Positions 1 through 15,500 are shown, counted from the first letter of the stretch. The stretch is DNA of 60,000 nt from Apostichopus japonicus (GCF_037975245.1 NC_092574.1:15665213-15725212), one strand, 5' to 3'. The notes: generated by a model not told the origin, from the letters alone. Translations and numbers: made by a program.

Positions 1-420
1 TTAGCAACACTCCAGCAATGGATACTGGATAGGGAAGGAGGTATTCCCCTCCCCTTCAAGTATTTTGTATGATGAAGGATGCTTAGCCTTATTCACAAAG
101 TGAACTTTTGAAGAACAGTTATACTGTATGTTCAAAATATGTCCACTTTTCTTCCACAGTTAATTGTAATATCTTTTTTCTTAGATGATTTGGCGACCCG
201 CCAACATTTTGATGTGGCAACCCTTTATAAATGGTTGTGGCCCCCACTTTGATTACCTGAGGTCTATTCTACAGTAGACTGTATACTTGAAGAGTTGATT
301 GCCAAGAAAATTAAATGAGACAGTACTACTGTGTGATCTACAGTACCTTATTGCTCTAAAAGACCAGTTTTGGCACTTTGAAACTATAACAAAATCCGTG
401 TGTGTTATATTCCTCTGCAG
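1..420. other. Sequence upstream of NCDN coding exon 1
   Basis: No gene is recognised. The stretch just before 421 has the look of an intron 3' end, with a pyrimidine-rich tract and AG, so it is probably the end of a 5'-UTR intron. No promoter element can be assigned. Confidence 0.4.
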
Positions 421-448
421 AAATATAAACTGTGCAAAGTTCTATGAA

Positions 449-574
449 ATGGCTACTGCAACAGGAGAGGGTAACATTCTAGCAGCTGACGCAGAGGTGG
501 CAGCTTTGGAACGATGTTTGAAAGTCTTGAAGACGGCCAAATCAGATACAGAGATTTTCGCTGCTCTGTTACTG
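449..574 (+). CDS. NCDN: NCDN coding exon 1
   Basis: Residues 1-42, starting MATATGEG and ending FAALLL. The exon itself begins at 421 after a pyrimidine-rich acceptor, and the frame stays open upstream to that acceptor. The donor is CTG|gtgagc, phase 0. The start at 449 gives an N-terminal length before the AALLL block close to that of vertebrate neurochondrin. Confidence 0.85.
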
Positions 575-3500
575 GTGAGCTGAAAATGTTATAAATTAAA
601 CCATGTGCAGCTATATTTTTTATTTTTTATCAAGAAGGGTTAAAGTTTAAGGATCATTAGTTTTGTTGAGCAATTCTGAATTGATGTACTGTAACATTCA
701 GCCATGCTCAGTGCAACTTTGGCAAGACTAATTTGAAACCTTTATAGTAGTTTACTATGTGATGGTAGCTAGGAAAAAACTGCTGGTGTATAGAGGCGAT
801 ATAAAGAAATATAAAGAGAAGCATGGCTCATTGGTACAGAAAGTCAGTTAACACTGCATTGCATGGATTGTATCACCATGAAAGGTTTTGAATACAAAGA
901 TTGTGACCAATTTACAAATATCATGATGTTCCAAAACTCTCAAAGAAATTTGGATAAGGACCTTATGAGCTTTTGTAAGTCTGTGGCCATTTAAGAATTT
1001 CTCCAGCAGTTTGTGTACCACTAAGGTGTACAGTATGTAGTTCCTGAAACTGTATTGACTGTAAAGTCAAATTGACAATACGTATGTCAGTCTGTGTGTA
1101 TGTTTACACATATTGCATTGACATTGTACTCTGAAAACAGCCGGACAAATTTGTCAGGAGGGGGTCTTTTTGAAGTATTAACCATATCGTTGCACTTGGT
1201 CATTAGCTCTAGGTACAGGTTTTTTTAAATTATTCTGGTTATTGTCAGACATTGGAGACACTTGTAATTAAGTCCCCACTAATTAGAAAGTGCTACTGTG
1301 CACCATGCATGGTGGAACCCTGAGGTACAGGTCTATTTGTTTTTATTTATATCCAAGCATCTTAATTTCTTGGTTTCTTTCTCTCTGTCTTCTTTTGTCA
1401 TAGATTACAAAACTGGCGAGAGCAGAAACTATGACATCGGAGGACCGGGGAAAAATCTTTAAAGCTGTTGGCTTTCAGTTCATCAACAGGTTACTCAATA
1501 CAGGTCAGTTAAGAATCACATTACAGCAGCAAAACAATTTGTTGCTATACGTCAAACAGTTTTAGACATCCAATAGCCATCTGCTGGAAGTTACCTCTAT
1601 AAAAGAGGCCTGTATCAAGTTGACAGTGTCAGTTTTTACCTCCAGCCACTTCATTTCAAAAGATGTGAATATTTCAACAAATGTATTCAAAGAAATATCT
1701 CAACTTGTTACATTTATGTTTGGTCACTGATTACTTTAAGCACATTGAGTGCAAAATTCAGAACTGAGTGCAAAATTCAGAACTGTAAACTTTTTAAAGC
1801 TTCTATATACATTAAGAACAAAGGTTTTAACTGAAATTTTTTAGTCTATAACCTGCAAGATTAAACCCCTTTTAAGACAAAGACTTTCATTGTTTTTTTT
1901 CCTTGTGCACCTGCTGCTGTCAGAATCTGTTCCAGAGGATTGTGATCAGCACATGTTCCAATCATTGGCTTTAACTCTCCTGGCCTGCTTCAGCACAGAT
2001 CCAAACCTAGCTCACCATCCAGAATTACTTGCTAAGATTCCATTTCTATCAGAGACAATACTAATTCCCAGGTAAGTCTAACTTGAGTTTGACCAGGAAG
2101 GGAGAGGCAATGGGGAGCATGTCACAATTTGAAGATCATCAGGTTATCTAAGGGCATGCTACTGCTACGAAGAAATACGATTATAAATAGATGTGTATTG
2201 TACATGACCAAACTTGAAAACCAATTCAAGCAAACTTTATAACTTTTAGTGACTAAGAAATCCTTCTTACAAAATTCTGTAGTATTTGGACAGATTTTCT
2301 AAATATTCAATCTTGTTTGGTCTTCAGGCTATCAACGTCAGATGTTTCTGTTCATGAGAAGGCCATGATAAGTGACGCATACGATATATTGCAAGCAGTG
2401 GCCACATCTGAGGGAGGAAGAAAGAGATTATGTGAGGAGTTGTCTGATTCACTAGTCATTGTCATCAAAGAACAAATATTTGGTAAGAGTTTTTTTGCTG
2501 GAAAAGTATAATTACAATAGTTTACTATCTTGTCTTTTGTTAATATCTCATATATACTAGCTAATTATTATGATTGTGATGATTATTAAAGATCATTAGT
2601 AGTTAGCCCCGAATATGCCAAAAATGTTGAATAATGGTCACTCATTGCTTCAACTTATCAAGCATTTCACTTCCAACATCAAATTGTTTTCCCTCTCTGA
2701 AACGTTGAAAATTGATAGTTTAAATGTTTCTGAATTTCCATAAAGTAATTTGAAGATGCAGAACCAACAGGAAAGTACTTTGGAAAACTTCCAGTAGTAC
2801 AGTAATTAGCAGGCTAAAATTTTGGGCCAATAATGATAACCTTTAACCTCATAGTTGGAATCCACACCAGGACTTTAGGGGTACAGTAGTATTGTTTGAT
2901 ATTGATTAAAATCTCCAAATTTGAGAATTAATGCCTCTAACAGCAATAAATCACACAAGACAAAGTGAATGAAAGTGTAAACAAATAGGTCTAATAGAAT
3001 TTTATTCATGAACAGAGTATACAATAGTCACACTTGTGGTCAAAGGATATCTTTAGAGACAAATTAGCCTCAGTCCTGTCAAGGGCTTCAATCCGTAGTC
3101 ACAGGTACTGTAGTGGGGAAAGAATGTATACATACAAACATACATACATACATACACGCATACACCCACACACACCCATAAAAAGCACACATGCATGTAT
3201 ATAAAATTATACCTGCTTAACTTAGCCTCCCCTATAAATCTGTAACAGAAAGATTCTACTGGTAATAATTAACTCAATTGCTTTCTGGTCTTTTTTTTTA
3301 ATATCTAGACAATATAAATATATATGTATAAATATTTTTTTGGGCCACGCTTGGTATCTATATTGGTAACATTCTTGTGCCAATTCGAACATATTTGAAT
3401 ACACTAAGGTCAAAACCCTTTTACTACAGTAGTCATGATAAGTCCATACAAAAATAAACTGAACAGTATAGTGCAATTACTAAATGAGTCTTTTAACTGC

Positions 3501-6500
3501 TCGTAAGAAATAAAAGCTTTGACTCTTTGCTTGAGTTCTTTCTCAAGTTTAATAGCAAATTTTTAACTTTTTATATAAAAAATTTCATTCTCATTTCCGT
3601 GTTTGTATTTTTTTTTACTGAAGATGAAGTACTTGAGATGAAAAATTAAGAAATTATACGGGTGATTCGAAGAAAAATGATACCCGAAGCATATGTCATT
3701 CTTCGAAAATATAAACTGACTGCCAAAAATAGCTTGCTCCACATCTAAAATGAAGATATAATAGGGCAATCCCAAAACAGATGCAACAGGGTCTCATCAT
3801 AGCGACCACAAAAGTGACATCGTGGGTTATCGATTTGCCCTATTTTATGACGGTAGTGGTTTGTTCCAATAATGCGATGGAGGAAGGCAAACATAAAATG
3901 TTGCATTTTGGAATCTCTGACAGAGTGAATAAACTGGGGGATAATCACTAAAGCTATCAACAATATCCTCGTTAACCTTCACAAGTCCATCCTTCCATGC
4001 TCTAGGGATAGAGGAAGTAATTCCATAGTAAACAGTAAATGGACAATAATGTACAGTAATCTATACTCCACTTTGAAACACAGTATTGGCAATGGACAAT
4101 TGTCATTGTCAAACAGATGCTTCACCTGCCTAATCCCTTTTTGGAACATTGAGTTGTATATACCACCTTATTGTTAATTTTAATAAACAAATTGTTCCAA
4201 ATTATCTGTTCACCATAATTGGAATTAGGCATAATAAAAGAGTGCAATGGCCATGCATGGCAGACGTCATTAATGAATGCATTACTGATATGAATGTCGT
4301 CTATTTTATAATTACATTTAAACAAAAGGGATTTGCCGTACTCTTTCAAATGAAAATCGAAACACAGTTTCCAGAAGTTATCGCTACTGTCGTTATATCT
4401 GTATACCCAGGTACACTTAAGACTATGAATAAAGTAATTAGTATGTGTGACTTTTAGTCCACCTGATATAGTACCAATCATAGGGGAACGGCCAATAGTT
4501 TCCCACTCTAAATGAAATATAATGGCATCCAGTTCTTTAATTAACTCATGTGGGGGATTTGGGAGAATTTGAAAGAGATAAACCAACTGTGAAAGACCGT
4601 GTGTTTTTACAATGGTAACTTTTCCAAATTGGAGTAAGGTCCCTCTGCGACCAGACACCCAGTAATCATTTGAGCCTCGAAAGCTTAGGAGTGGAATTCA
4701 ATATAAAAAGGTCTGATCTGTTATTGGTAAATGAGACGCCCATTAAAGCAACAGGACCATTAGACCAGTTCAACCCAAAAATGTTACAGAACCATGGCTC
4801 CTTCTGTGTCTGTTTACCTAGTGGAAAAAGGGAAGATTTGTCCAAATTGACTTTTAGACCTGTCGACTTCTCAAAAGTACTAATAGTTTCTTTCAAAGAA
4901 CTATAATTACCGTCTAAAAGGATGGTCGTATCGTCCGCATATTGTAAAATTTTAATGTTGTTGTCAAATAGGGATATACCATTGATAGCAATATTATCAT
5001 TAACACACAGTGTGAGAACCTAAGCACATATTAGAAATATAAGTAAGGCTTAAGGGACAACCTTGGCACACTCCACGCGATATTTTAAAATCAAGGCAAG
5101 AGTATCCATTGTTAGGCTGGAGGATGCGACGAGTTTAGTCCTGGCATTATTAGACACATTATCCCTTTTACTGTAATACTAAACCATATACTCATATTTG
5201 CAATATTTCATTCAATATCTACTGGTATCTTTCCTGACAAATTAAAAGTTGCAAAAGTTATTCCTATTATTCCTATAAAAAAGGTTGACAGTAGACTTAC
5301 ATGGTGTGATCACATTTCATTCGTTTGCAAAAAAATGGCCAGAAACTTGGGTATGTTATCCAAATTAAAACACTTTCTGCCAAAACACATACTGAAAATA
5401 CTGTATCAGACTTTAGTTCAACCTCATCTTAATTATTGCTCAGTTTATATGGTCTGCTACACAGGAAAGTAATCTTAATCCCTTCAATATTCTGTAGAAA
5501 AATGCTATTCGTCACATTTCGCAGGCTAAACCACGTGACCACACCAATCCACTGTTTAAGAATTCTGGACTTCTAAAGTTTAAAGATGTGATAGATCTTA
5601 ATCTTGCCACGTTTGCATACAAGGCTGCGAATAGGCTTTTACCTACTGTAAGGCCTTTCAATACTACACTTTAAGGCCAAATACTTATCTCCATAGCTAC
5701 CAAACATGCTCAGCAAACAATTTCTATTACAATAGGTATTAAAGGACAATAGGTGGACTTTCCATCAAGCGCCGAGCAAGTAAAACGTGGAACAATATAT
5801 CTGATCAAATCAAATCAAGCCCATCTGCTAAGGTCTTTAGACGTAATTTAACCAAATCTTTTATTGAATCTTATTGATTATATTATTATTATTACGTATT
5901 TGCTATAATTCAATTTATCATGTTTATCACATTATTATGATGTTATTATGTTTACATCATGCTTAAATGTATATCACATGTATATAGATGACACGTAATT
6001 AATATGTAAATACTTCTAATTGTAAACACCTCTTTTCTTTTCACAGGGAGTCCTCTGCATTGTTAAACCATGTATAGGTTTTCAGAGGACTTCCCCCTCA
6101 CATTGTATTTTTGTGAGAAAACAAATAAATCAAATCAAAATCAAATCAAAATCAAATCAAATCAAATCAAATGATTCTGGCAGAATTGTTACAATACAAA
6201 GTTTTAACCCAGTTTATGAAACTTTCCCCAAAACCAAAGAATCTTAGAGAGGTGAAAAAAATTCCCATTCCACACAATATATGTTTCATTGTCTAATGTT
6301 TCATTCTCTCTTCCACCTACGTAATTAATCAATTATCACCCAAGCTTGAAAACACATGAAAAATATGATGCGAAAATATGTGTTTACAGATAATGCCATA
6401 ATAACTCAGCGGTGGGAATAATTACGAAAGACAGTTATCGATGGAGGCTTTATAGTTGTTACAGATTCAAACTTGGGTTGCTGGTATGAATGCGAGAGTT

Positions 6501-6525
6501 TTGAATGCGAGAGACATACATAATG

Positions 6526-6574
<49 letters not shown>

Positions 6575-9500
6575 TACATACACAGTCTGTCCAAAGTATC
6601 TCTTTTGAGATTTGGCTTTAGGAATCACAAACGATTTTGAGTTGGTTAGCATACTGTACTAGGGAAATATTGAATAATGTATCCACTAAAACATTTCTTA
6701 GGCCACGTATTCAAGAAACTGATCTAGATTTGTGGAAATGTTGTGAAAAATATGATGCGAAAATATGTGTTTCCAGATAATGCCATAATAACTCAGCGGT
6801 GAGAATAATTACGAAAGACAGTTATCGATGGAGGCTTTATAGTTGTTACAGATTCAAACTCGGGTTGCTGGTATGAATGCGAGAGTTTTGAATGCGAGAG
6901 ACATACAAAATGTATATAAATATATATATATATATATATATAAAATATATACATACACACAGTCTGTCCAAAGTATCTCTTTTGAGATTTGGCTTTAGGA
7001 ATCACAAACGATTTTGAGTTGGTTAGCATACTGTACTAGGTAAATATTGAATAATGTATCACTTTAACATTTCTTAGGCCACATATTCAAGAAACTGATC
7101 TAGGTTTGTGGAAGTGTTGTATTGGATCAAATCACATTGTGACATTTGTAAAAAGTTTTTGTAATTTATGCCATCTGCTGACAGAGATCAAACTGCACTT
7201 GGTCATTGAAATATTAGATATTCTCCGTTCATTTGACATATTTTCATGTATTGTTTTGATGATAAATGAGATACATTATGTACAACCCATGGTCCTGGTG
7301 TTTCCAATAGGTTTGGATCGAAAAATTGTCCGGCCCAAAGAACCACAAACTAAGGTTCAATTCGGGTATATCCCACCCAGTAAACATCATTAATAACCAG
7401 TGCTGTACAGAATGGGTGACGGGAGGGGGGGGGGGGGTGGATAGTAGCCATTGGCTCCTAAATGAGTAAAAGTTAGGCGCCAGCTTTTAAAGCTGGTCTG
7501 ATAACCATGATCAGTGTTGCAACTCAAACATAAATGAGGTGCAAAGTGGACTGTAAGGAATAAAATATTCATAATACCAGGATAACAAATCCCTGGTAAT
7601 ACCGTAATCTGATATGAAACATAAACCAATCACGAACCAGGGTTTTACTGGGATTTTGAAATGTGTGTCCCAGGGGCGCATCTGCTCGAAAATTTGAAAC
7701 TTGCGTCCGCCCATACACTCCTGTGATTAAACCTCAAGCCAAAGAGCTGTTATATGACCTTTATGTTCCTTTAAAGCCAAGTAAAACATTACTAGATCCC
7801 ATTGCTGTCACTTATGGACTAAATACTGTAGTATGGTAGAGGTCTATATACACACAAACAATGAAAAAATATTTGCAGTACATATCGAACAAATGTATCA
7901 ATCAGAATGATCACCATAGCTGATGTTTATCTTGTCCCAGATGGTAGACTTAGCCCAAGCTGAATAGAATGCACTGAATAAATTTCCTATGTACCGTAGG
8001 CCCCAAAAAAATATACTCTGATTCTGATCAGCTGATCTTAAGGGCTCAGAAGTAGCAGTTTCCATCCCCTAAAATATCCTTTCTGACCCGCAAGCTACAT
8101 CTATTCGCATTTGAAATTAGACTGTGGTGATGATTTTCTGTAATATTTAAAGATTAATAGATGCAATTTAAAAACAAAAGATATCAATTGTGATGTGATC
8201 CCAAAGCTACTGTAGTAAGTACGTTAAATTTCCCAACATTTCGGCCCATACAGCCGGTGCACAATTCTCGGTTAACCGGTTTCAATAACGTGAGCGGATG
8301 AGAGCCATTCAAAGGCTTCTCCAGATATATGGAAAAGCAGGTGGGACATCAGTCTATAGGAGTACTCCCCACCATGCAGGATTTTGCCATTAATTCATAT
8401 TTTTTACAGTCCAGGTACTGTGTATGCAGGTGCGACAAGCGTGTTCAAACCTTTATGCCATACTTTTTTTTGTACTGAAGAGAAAGAGAGCAGGTCGTAA
8501 AATTTTTCGTCACTCCATGAACAAACCGAAACTATAATGAAACCAACCATATAGACTTTGAAATGACATCTCCAGAGCCATCGAGACCAGGGTGGGGGCG
8601 GAGGCATGGCCCCCCATAATTTTCAGAGAATGATTTTCAAATATACCTTTTTTAACATGTAAAGTTGGTGAATTTTGACAACTTTTGTTTTGGCCTCAGG
8701 CTGTCTTGCCCGCCCCCCAACCCCAATACGAAATCTGTTTGGTGCTTAGGAACCTATGTTCTTAACCACCGACTTGAAACAACCTGATACATACTTTCAT
8801 TCTTCAGCAAAGCACAACGCTTCTGTGCATTCAGACCAATATCAACAGGGACAAAATATAAAAAAATATATAGGAATATAAGATAAGGCCCTGCCAACAA
8901 AAACAAAATCTGTGTTGTACGTTCCATATAGGGATTCTGCAGTTTACCATGATTTTCCCATAACACATGCATAATCTGTAAACTTACTTGTGAATATAAG
9001 AAAATACTAGTCTACTAATCACCCATGTTTGATCAATATAATTTGTTTGTTAAAATCAGTGGCAAAAAATCCACAATCACGTATCATGCAAACCCCAATG
9101 CTGGTACCCAGGCTAACACGCTCTGATTTGGACAACTGAATGTCATTCAAGAGAAGTCATCATTTCATGATATTCTATGAAACAAATTATCTGATGATTT
9201 GATTGGCTGATAGTCAGCTGCTAACATTCTGCTCAAGATCTTTCGATACCCAGATAACACATACATCATCCGACAAACTTTTGCTCTGTTAAAGCAGGTA
9301 TCATTTGTGTTGTGGTGTGCTGTTTGCAGTCCTTACGGGATGCTACGTACGTACAGGGTACAATGGATGGGCCATCTGTAAGTAGGCTGTCAGCTTTCAA
9401 ACCAGAAGGGTTGAAGCAAAATCAAAAGGATTGATGATACCCATGCCTCCTGTTACTTAATAGTAACAATGACAGGGAAGGGGATATTCTCTACTGTCAA

Positions 9501-12500
9501 CTTTGACCTAACTTACTACAACCAACTACATACATTGAACTAGTCCATATTAAGAGGGGAGTAGATTGTACCCCCATCCTCCCATTGGTACTGTATACTC
9601 ATAATAACAGTATCCATACAAAGGAGTGCAAGGGCAATGTGGTACACAAAGGAGAAAGCTTTTGTAAATGTGTAACAAATCTACTCTGCACTCATCAAAA
9701 TGAATAAAATAATTCAATTTTTGAAATAAATGTATGGGACCAGTAGGGGGGGGGGGAGACAACAGAGTGAAGGATTTAGCTCTATGGTAGTCAATCTGCA
9801 AGTGTCTCGCTATTTCTTGATGTGTTCATACAGCTTTACTGATTACAACCCAACAGACAATATCTTTGTGTCTCTTAATGATGAACATGTACAAGTCATC
9901 AAATTGAGGAAAGATGTTAAAGATAAATGGCTGATGACCTATAAATGATCACAACTGGTTTCATATAATGACAGTATAAATTAAGTATACCAATACCATA
10001 TGATCAATTCTTCAAGTCCTTGTATGGTAAGGTCAAAATGGAATATTCATTAGTGGGAGGTGGTGTAGGGACTAATTCCAGGAGAAGCAAGAGTTGGCAA
10101 AAAGAACATGTGCACACTCTGAAGGCTCTTGGAAGTATGTTTATGTCATCAACATGTTCTGTGACATGTCACAATAATAAGATACTCGTGACCAGACCTG
10201 AAGTAGGCAGGGTCACACAGTTATATCGTACAATGTGAGCATATAAGGTTTTCATCAGAGAGTTCCCAGCGACTGCATGCAGTATAGTCAACTGGTACAG
10301 TACAGGAATATGCCTATACCCCTTAACAGCACAGTGCACATACAATACTACACAGCTTCTGTTCATGGTGTATATTGACAATGTAAAACAGAATGACAGG
10401 AAGGTAACAGATATATGCAAACTGCAAATATGAAAATAGTAACACTCGATATACCGTACAGTACATCTGTTATCCATGTAAGGCATAGAACAGAACACTA
10501 TTAAGGATTATTAGCAAGGCTGGTTCCCCACAGTGGTTGTGGTTCATAAAGCTTTTATGTGTATACATGATTTAATTTTTTTATCACAAAGTACTTTCAT
10601 CATGATGCAGGGAATGAGTTTATGTTCAAGTTTGTTTTGTGAAGCAGTTTTGAAGGCTCTTAAATTTGTCTCTAATAAAATACTATGGATCCTGTGTAAA
10701 GAAAGTGTGATACATATTTGATTTTGTGTAGTAAATTTGACCATTTTGTGTAGAAAATTTTGTGATGCAATACTGGATTAATTTATTCCTTTTAAAATTT
10801 ACCTTTTACTTTCTTCACCCAAGGTCATGACAGAAGTCTGTCTATTCTATCCAGTCTTCTCTACCATAACAGTGATGACATGTGGATGTTTCATTCAGAT
10901 CTATTGAGCAGTCTCTTTCAAAAGCTAGCTGTAGATTTCCATCAATTTCAGGTATTAATATTTTCATTTCATTTGCAAATTTTCGGGGAGGATTGAAAAT
11001 TTGTGAAAACGTATGCGTGACTGACATCACAAGAGACCCATGTGGTGTCTATTTGATGCGAGTATGAGCAATACTGCCGACAGAGCTGTGAAGCTGTCCA
11101 ATCAAGTGACGTAGGGAGAAGACACAACAAGTAGTTAATAGTTACCTATCCTGCCTGCATAATATAACTGTACTGTTAGTAATGGACTCATTACAATACA
11201 ATCAATGAAATTCATCTAGTCCCCAAAATTTGATTTCTTCACACAGAATAGATAAAATACAAGACAATTCAAACTCTTTAACTTCTCAAGACATTGTGTT
11301 TCATAAGTTTTAAAATCATACCAGGGCATATATAGGACGTCAAATTTTTTCTTTCTTCTTTCAACTTTTTAAACAGTATTTTAATGTGATAAAAGTGTGT
11401 CCACATTCCAAATGTTTAATTAATGGTTTTTACATTTCTTTGATACAGGATGCAGAAAAGTTCAAAACATGTGAACTATTGACTTCACTTTTGTCGGTCA
11501 CTTCAACAGTAAGTATAATTTTTCCTGATACAATTTAATATCCATTTCTCCAGTCCATCTCTTTTGTATACCAGAAAAGGTAGAAATTTATTCCATCTAC
11601 CATTTAGCAGAGAGACAGAACCCTGAGTTACTCACAAAATCGTCAAAACAAGTTTAAACATGTAGTCAGTGTAAAATTCCAGCTGATTCATATGCTAGTA
11701 TACAATATTTATTGTACTGTAATATTAAATGAATTCACAATATACTGTAATTGTTAACAAAATATATCATTGTTCATGTAATACTGTTTGCAACACTATT
11801 ATTGTGGATGTTTTATATTATGTTATTATGATTCAATATTATTGTATGATACTATGTAAAACCAGTATAACTATATGCAACAATATTATTGTGGATGTTT
11901 GATATTATATTATAATGATACAATATTATTATTGTATAATAGTATGTAAAACCGGTATAATAATATGCAACAATATTATTGTGGATGTTTGATATTATAT
12001 TATAATGATACAATATGATTCTATGCAAAACTGGTATAACAATATGTTACTGTACAATATTATTGTGGATGTTTGATATTATATTATAATGATTCAATAT
12101 TATAGAATGATTCTATGTAAATATTATTGTATTATATTATATGATACAATATTATTCTATAATACTATGTGGTTCGGATGCATACCCGGTTGGTTGCAGA
12201 ACTTCATCATCTGTCCATATTTTAAGCATATTATACCAGTGTTAATGTTATTCGTTATTAAGTTGTTACTGCTCATAATAGTAATAGTGCAATGAAATTC
12301 TGTTCTGTGTAATAATATATAAGTAAATGAATAATTCTTCATTTACTTTTATATATAAAAAGCTGAAGTTCTCATGAAATCCTGTCCCTGCCACTTTCTG
12401 GGTTGTATGGAATAAAACAGGAGCATGATCACAGTATGCAAGTTACTCTGGCTTCTGATTGGCTCCTCCAACTAAGTTCTGGATTAGCTCAGTTGGTAGA

Positions 12501-15500
12501 GTACTAGACTTGTAGCCCAGAGATCACTGGTTTAATTACAATTCTAGTCAATAAATTTCTTTGCTTTTTTCATCCACTATAGAATCATAATTATATTAAT
12601 TATATGTTTTGATGACTTGAGCTGTTACTATTATTTACATGATAGTCTGATATATCCTTTCAATATCTCATCAGGTTCCTGCGGCAGTGCCGGATTGGGC
12701 GGTGAGAATACGTGATACGATATCAGGTGTCCTCAGGAACAAGCTAGGTAAGGAAACAAAGGAAATCAAGCTATTATTTGTATCTACAGTAGAAAAAAAT
12801 AGATAAACTCTATATTGTAGATTTCTTGTATTGAATCATCTTGTTTCTTTAACAACTGCGTAAGGGATGAAATTCATATTAAAGTCATAACCAATATTTT
12901 TTCGTGCAGATTGGATCACTTCTTAATTTGATAATTGCAACTGTTCACCCCTTAACGATGATAAAGTCCCGTAATAGTTTAGTATGATTAAATTTTCAAA
13001 TTATGAACTCCGGTTCAAACATGCGGCTATTTTCAAGTTTGCCTTTTTTTTAATGGTATTCATAATCTATAAGAAATGTCTGGACAAAAACTTAAGCCAT
13101 GAGAAAGTGTCAGTAGTTACGACAAGATAAACACTCTCCTTGTTTAGAAAAAAATGAAAGACATTTTGAATTTTTTTGATCACCTGCAACTATTTTTGCA
13201 TTATTTTAAATGATGCTCTTTGATTCGAAGGGTGAAAGAGTCGGTGATTGGCAACTGAACGGAAAAGCTGCTTTGAATAAAAGTGGCTAAAGGTTGATGT
13301 ATTTTGATAAAGTACATCATGGGTTTCACTGTCTATCTTATATTAACACACAGGTGAGGACCACAGAGATGTGTGTCTACAGTTAGCCGCTACCATGCTG
13401 CACCACTATGGTGCTACGTGGGTGCTACAAGGACACCAAGAAGATGAAAAATTCTTCCCGTTACTGGTCAATTTAGCAAGCGTAGAAGTCAGAATGATCC
13501 TTGAAACTATGAATCAAGAAAAGGTAAATTGTAACACCATTTTTCATTTTTCTTTGCTTTCTTTGGAGTTTTGTGTAATACTTGTGCACTTGCACTATAA
13601 ACTAATAGTTCTATTTGTTGCTGTCCATTTCCATAGCAACTGTCAAAGGCGGCAGTACTATGTTGCTGTTTCACCATCTTGGAACGATGTATCCAGCTTA
13701 TGGTGTGTAACACGGAGGAGATAAATCTTGGAGGGGATGTGATATACCAATTACACACTGTTCTTACTGCAGCCTTTGGAGCAGCCACTTACCACCTAAA
13801 ATCTGTCACAAAAGAACAGGTCAGAAAATATGATTTATTTAGGGTTTTTTTTCTTGTTATACAAGTCATGCATGCTGTATTAAATCACGAACATGTGAAT
13901 TTCACTACATCATGCCTCCCCCCTTCCCCCCCCCACCACTACCAGACACACATACACACCTCCAAATTTGACTAGTTGTTCATTCTGAAGAGTGTTGAGC
14001 AGATCGTTTACTGTTTACAAATTCCTGTTGCTCCTTTGTATACCTAATTGACCCCTACCCCTTCCTATGGATACTGTAATGATACCTATACTATGGGGGG
14101 GGTGCTGAGGTACCTATCAACAGAGGTTACATCCCAACGGATATGTAGTTTTTATTCACTATTAAATTAATCATCTCATTTCACTAACGTTTACAATTGT
14201 CTAAGTGAAAAGACTGTCCAAGGTTAAGGGAGGCATCTGTTAGGTTGTTTGGGATAATAAGTTCAGGATAGTGTTATTCGATGCTTTTCTTCTTTTTTTA
14301 ATCGGACTGCACAAAAAGCCACTGCTTCCTTTCACAATCACAAAACATCAAGCCTTCATCAAAAACCTCTGCTACCTTCCAACACTATCACCGCTATCAC
14401 ACAACCTCGGCTTATGCCTTTCCTTGTCTCTCGTTAATACCTTCACTCATCACTTCACAAAAGCCACATCCCAACCGCCCTAAACCCTTCTACCTTCCTG
14501 TCTTCATCTCTAGCTCTATCCTTTAATCATATTAGCAAGTCTTTACATGCCTAAGTAATCCCAGCTTTTTAATCCCCTTAAGCTATCCCTAGGACATTCT
14601 TAAGCAGCTTTCTCCTCCTTACTTGCAGACTTCATAACTCTTTGCTCCAAACCTCACAAAAGCCACAGCCCAACAGCCATAAACCCTTCTACTGTACCTT
14701 CCTCTCCTGATCTCTCACTCTATCCTTTAATCCTATTAGCAAGTCTTTACATGCCTAAGTAATCCCAGCTTTTTAATCCCCTTAAGCTATCCCTAGGACA
14801 TTCTTAAGCAGCTTTCTCCTCCTTACTTGCAGACTTCATAACTCTTTGCTCCAAACCTCACAAAAGCCACAGCCCAACAGCCATAAACCCTTCTACTGTA
14901 CCTTCCTCTCCTGATCTCTCACTCTATCCTTAAATCCTATTAGCAAGTCTTTACATGTCTAAGTAATCCCAGCTTTTTAATCCCCTTAAGCTATCCCTAG
15001 GACATTCTTAAGCAGCTTTCTCCTCCTTACTTGCAGACTTCATAACTCTTCGCTTCTCACCTCACAAAAGCCACAGCCCAACAGCCAAATCCCTTCTACT
15101 GTACCTTCCTCTCCTGATCTCTCACTCTATCGTTTAATCCTATTAGCAAGTCTTTACATGTCTAAGTAATCCCAGCTTTTTAATCCTCTTAAGCTATCCC
15201 TAGGACATTCTTAAGCAGCTTTCTCCTCCTTACTTGCAGACTTCATAACTCTTCGCTTCTCACCTCACAAAAGCCACAGCCCAACAGCCATAAACCCTTC
15301 TACTGTACCTTCCTCTCCTGATCTCTCGCTCTATCCTTTAATCCTATTAGCAAGTTTTTACATGTCTAAGTAATCCCAGCTTTTTAATCCCCTTAAGCTA
15401 TCCCTAGGATATTCTTAAGCAGCTTTCTCCTACTTACAGTACCTGCAGAGTTCATAACAACATCTATAGTTACTGTAGTGAAGTTACTAACTGTTACAGT

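Noticed and set aside
4149-4906. Plus-strand open frames at 4149-4457 and 4670-4906
   Set aside because: They are antisense to the L1-like ORF2 fragment, which has recognisable reverse transcriptase motifs on the minus strand.
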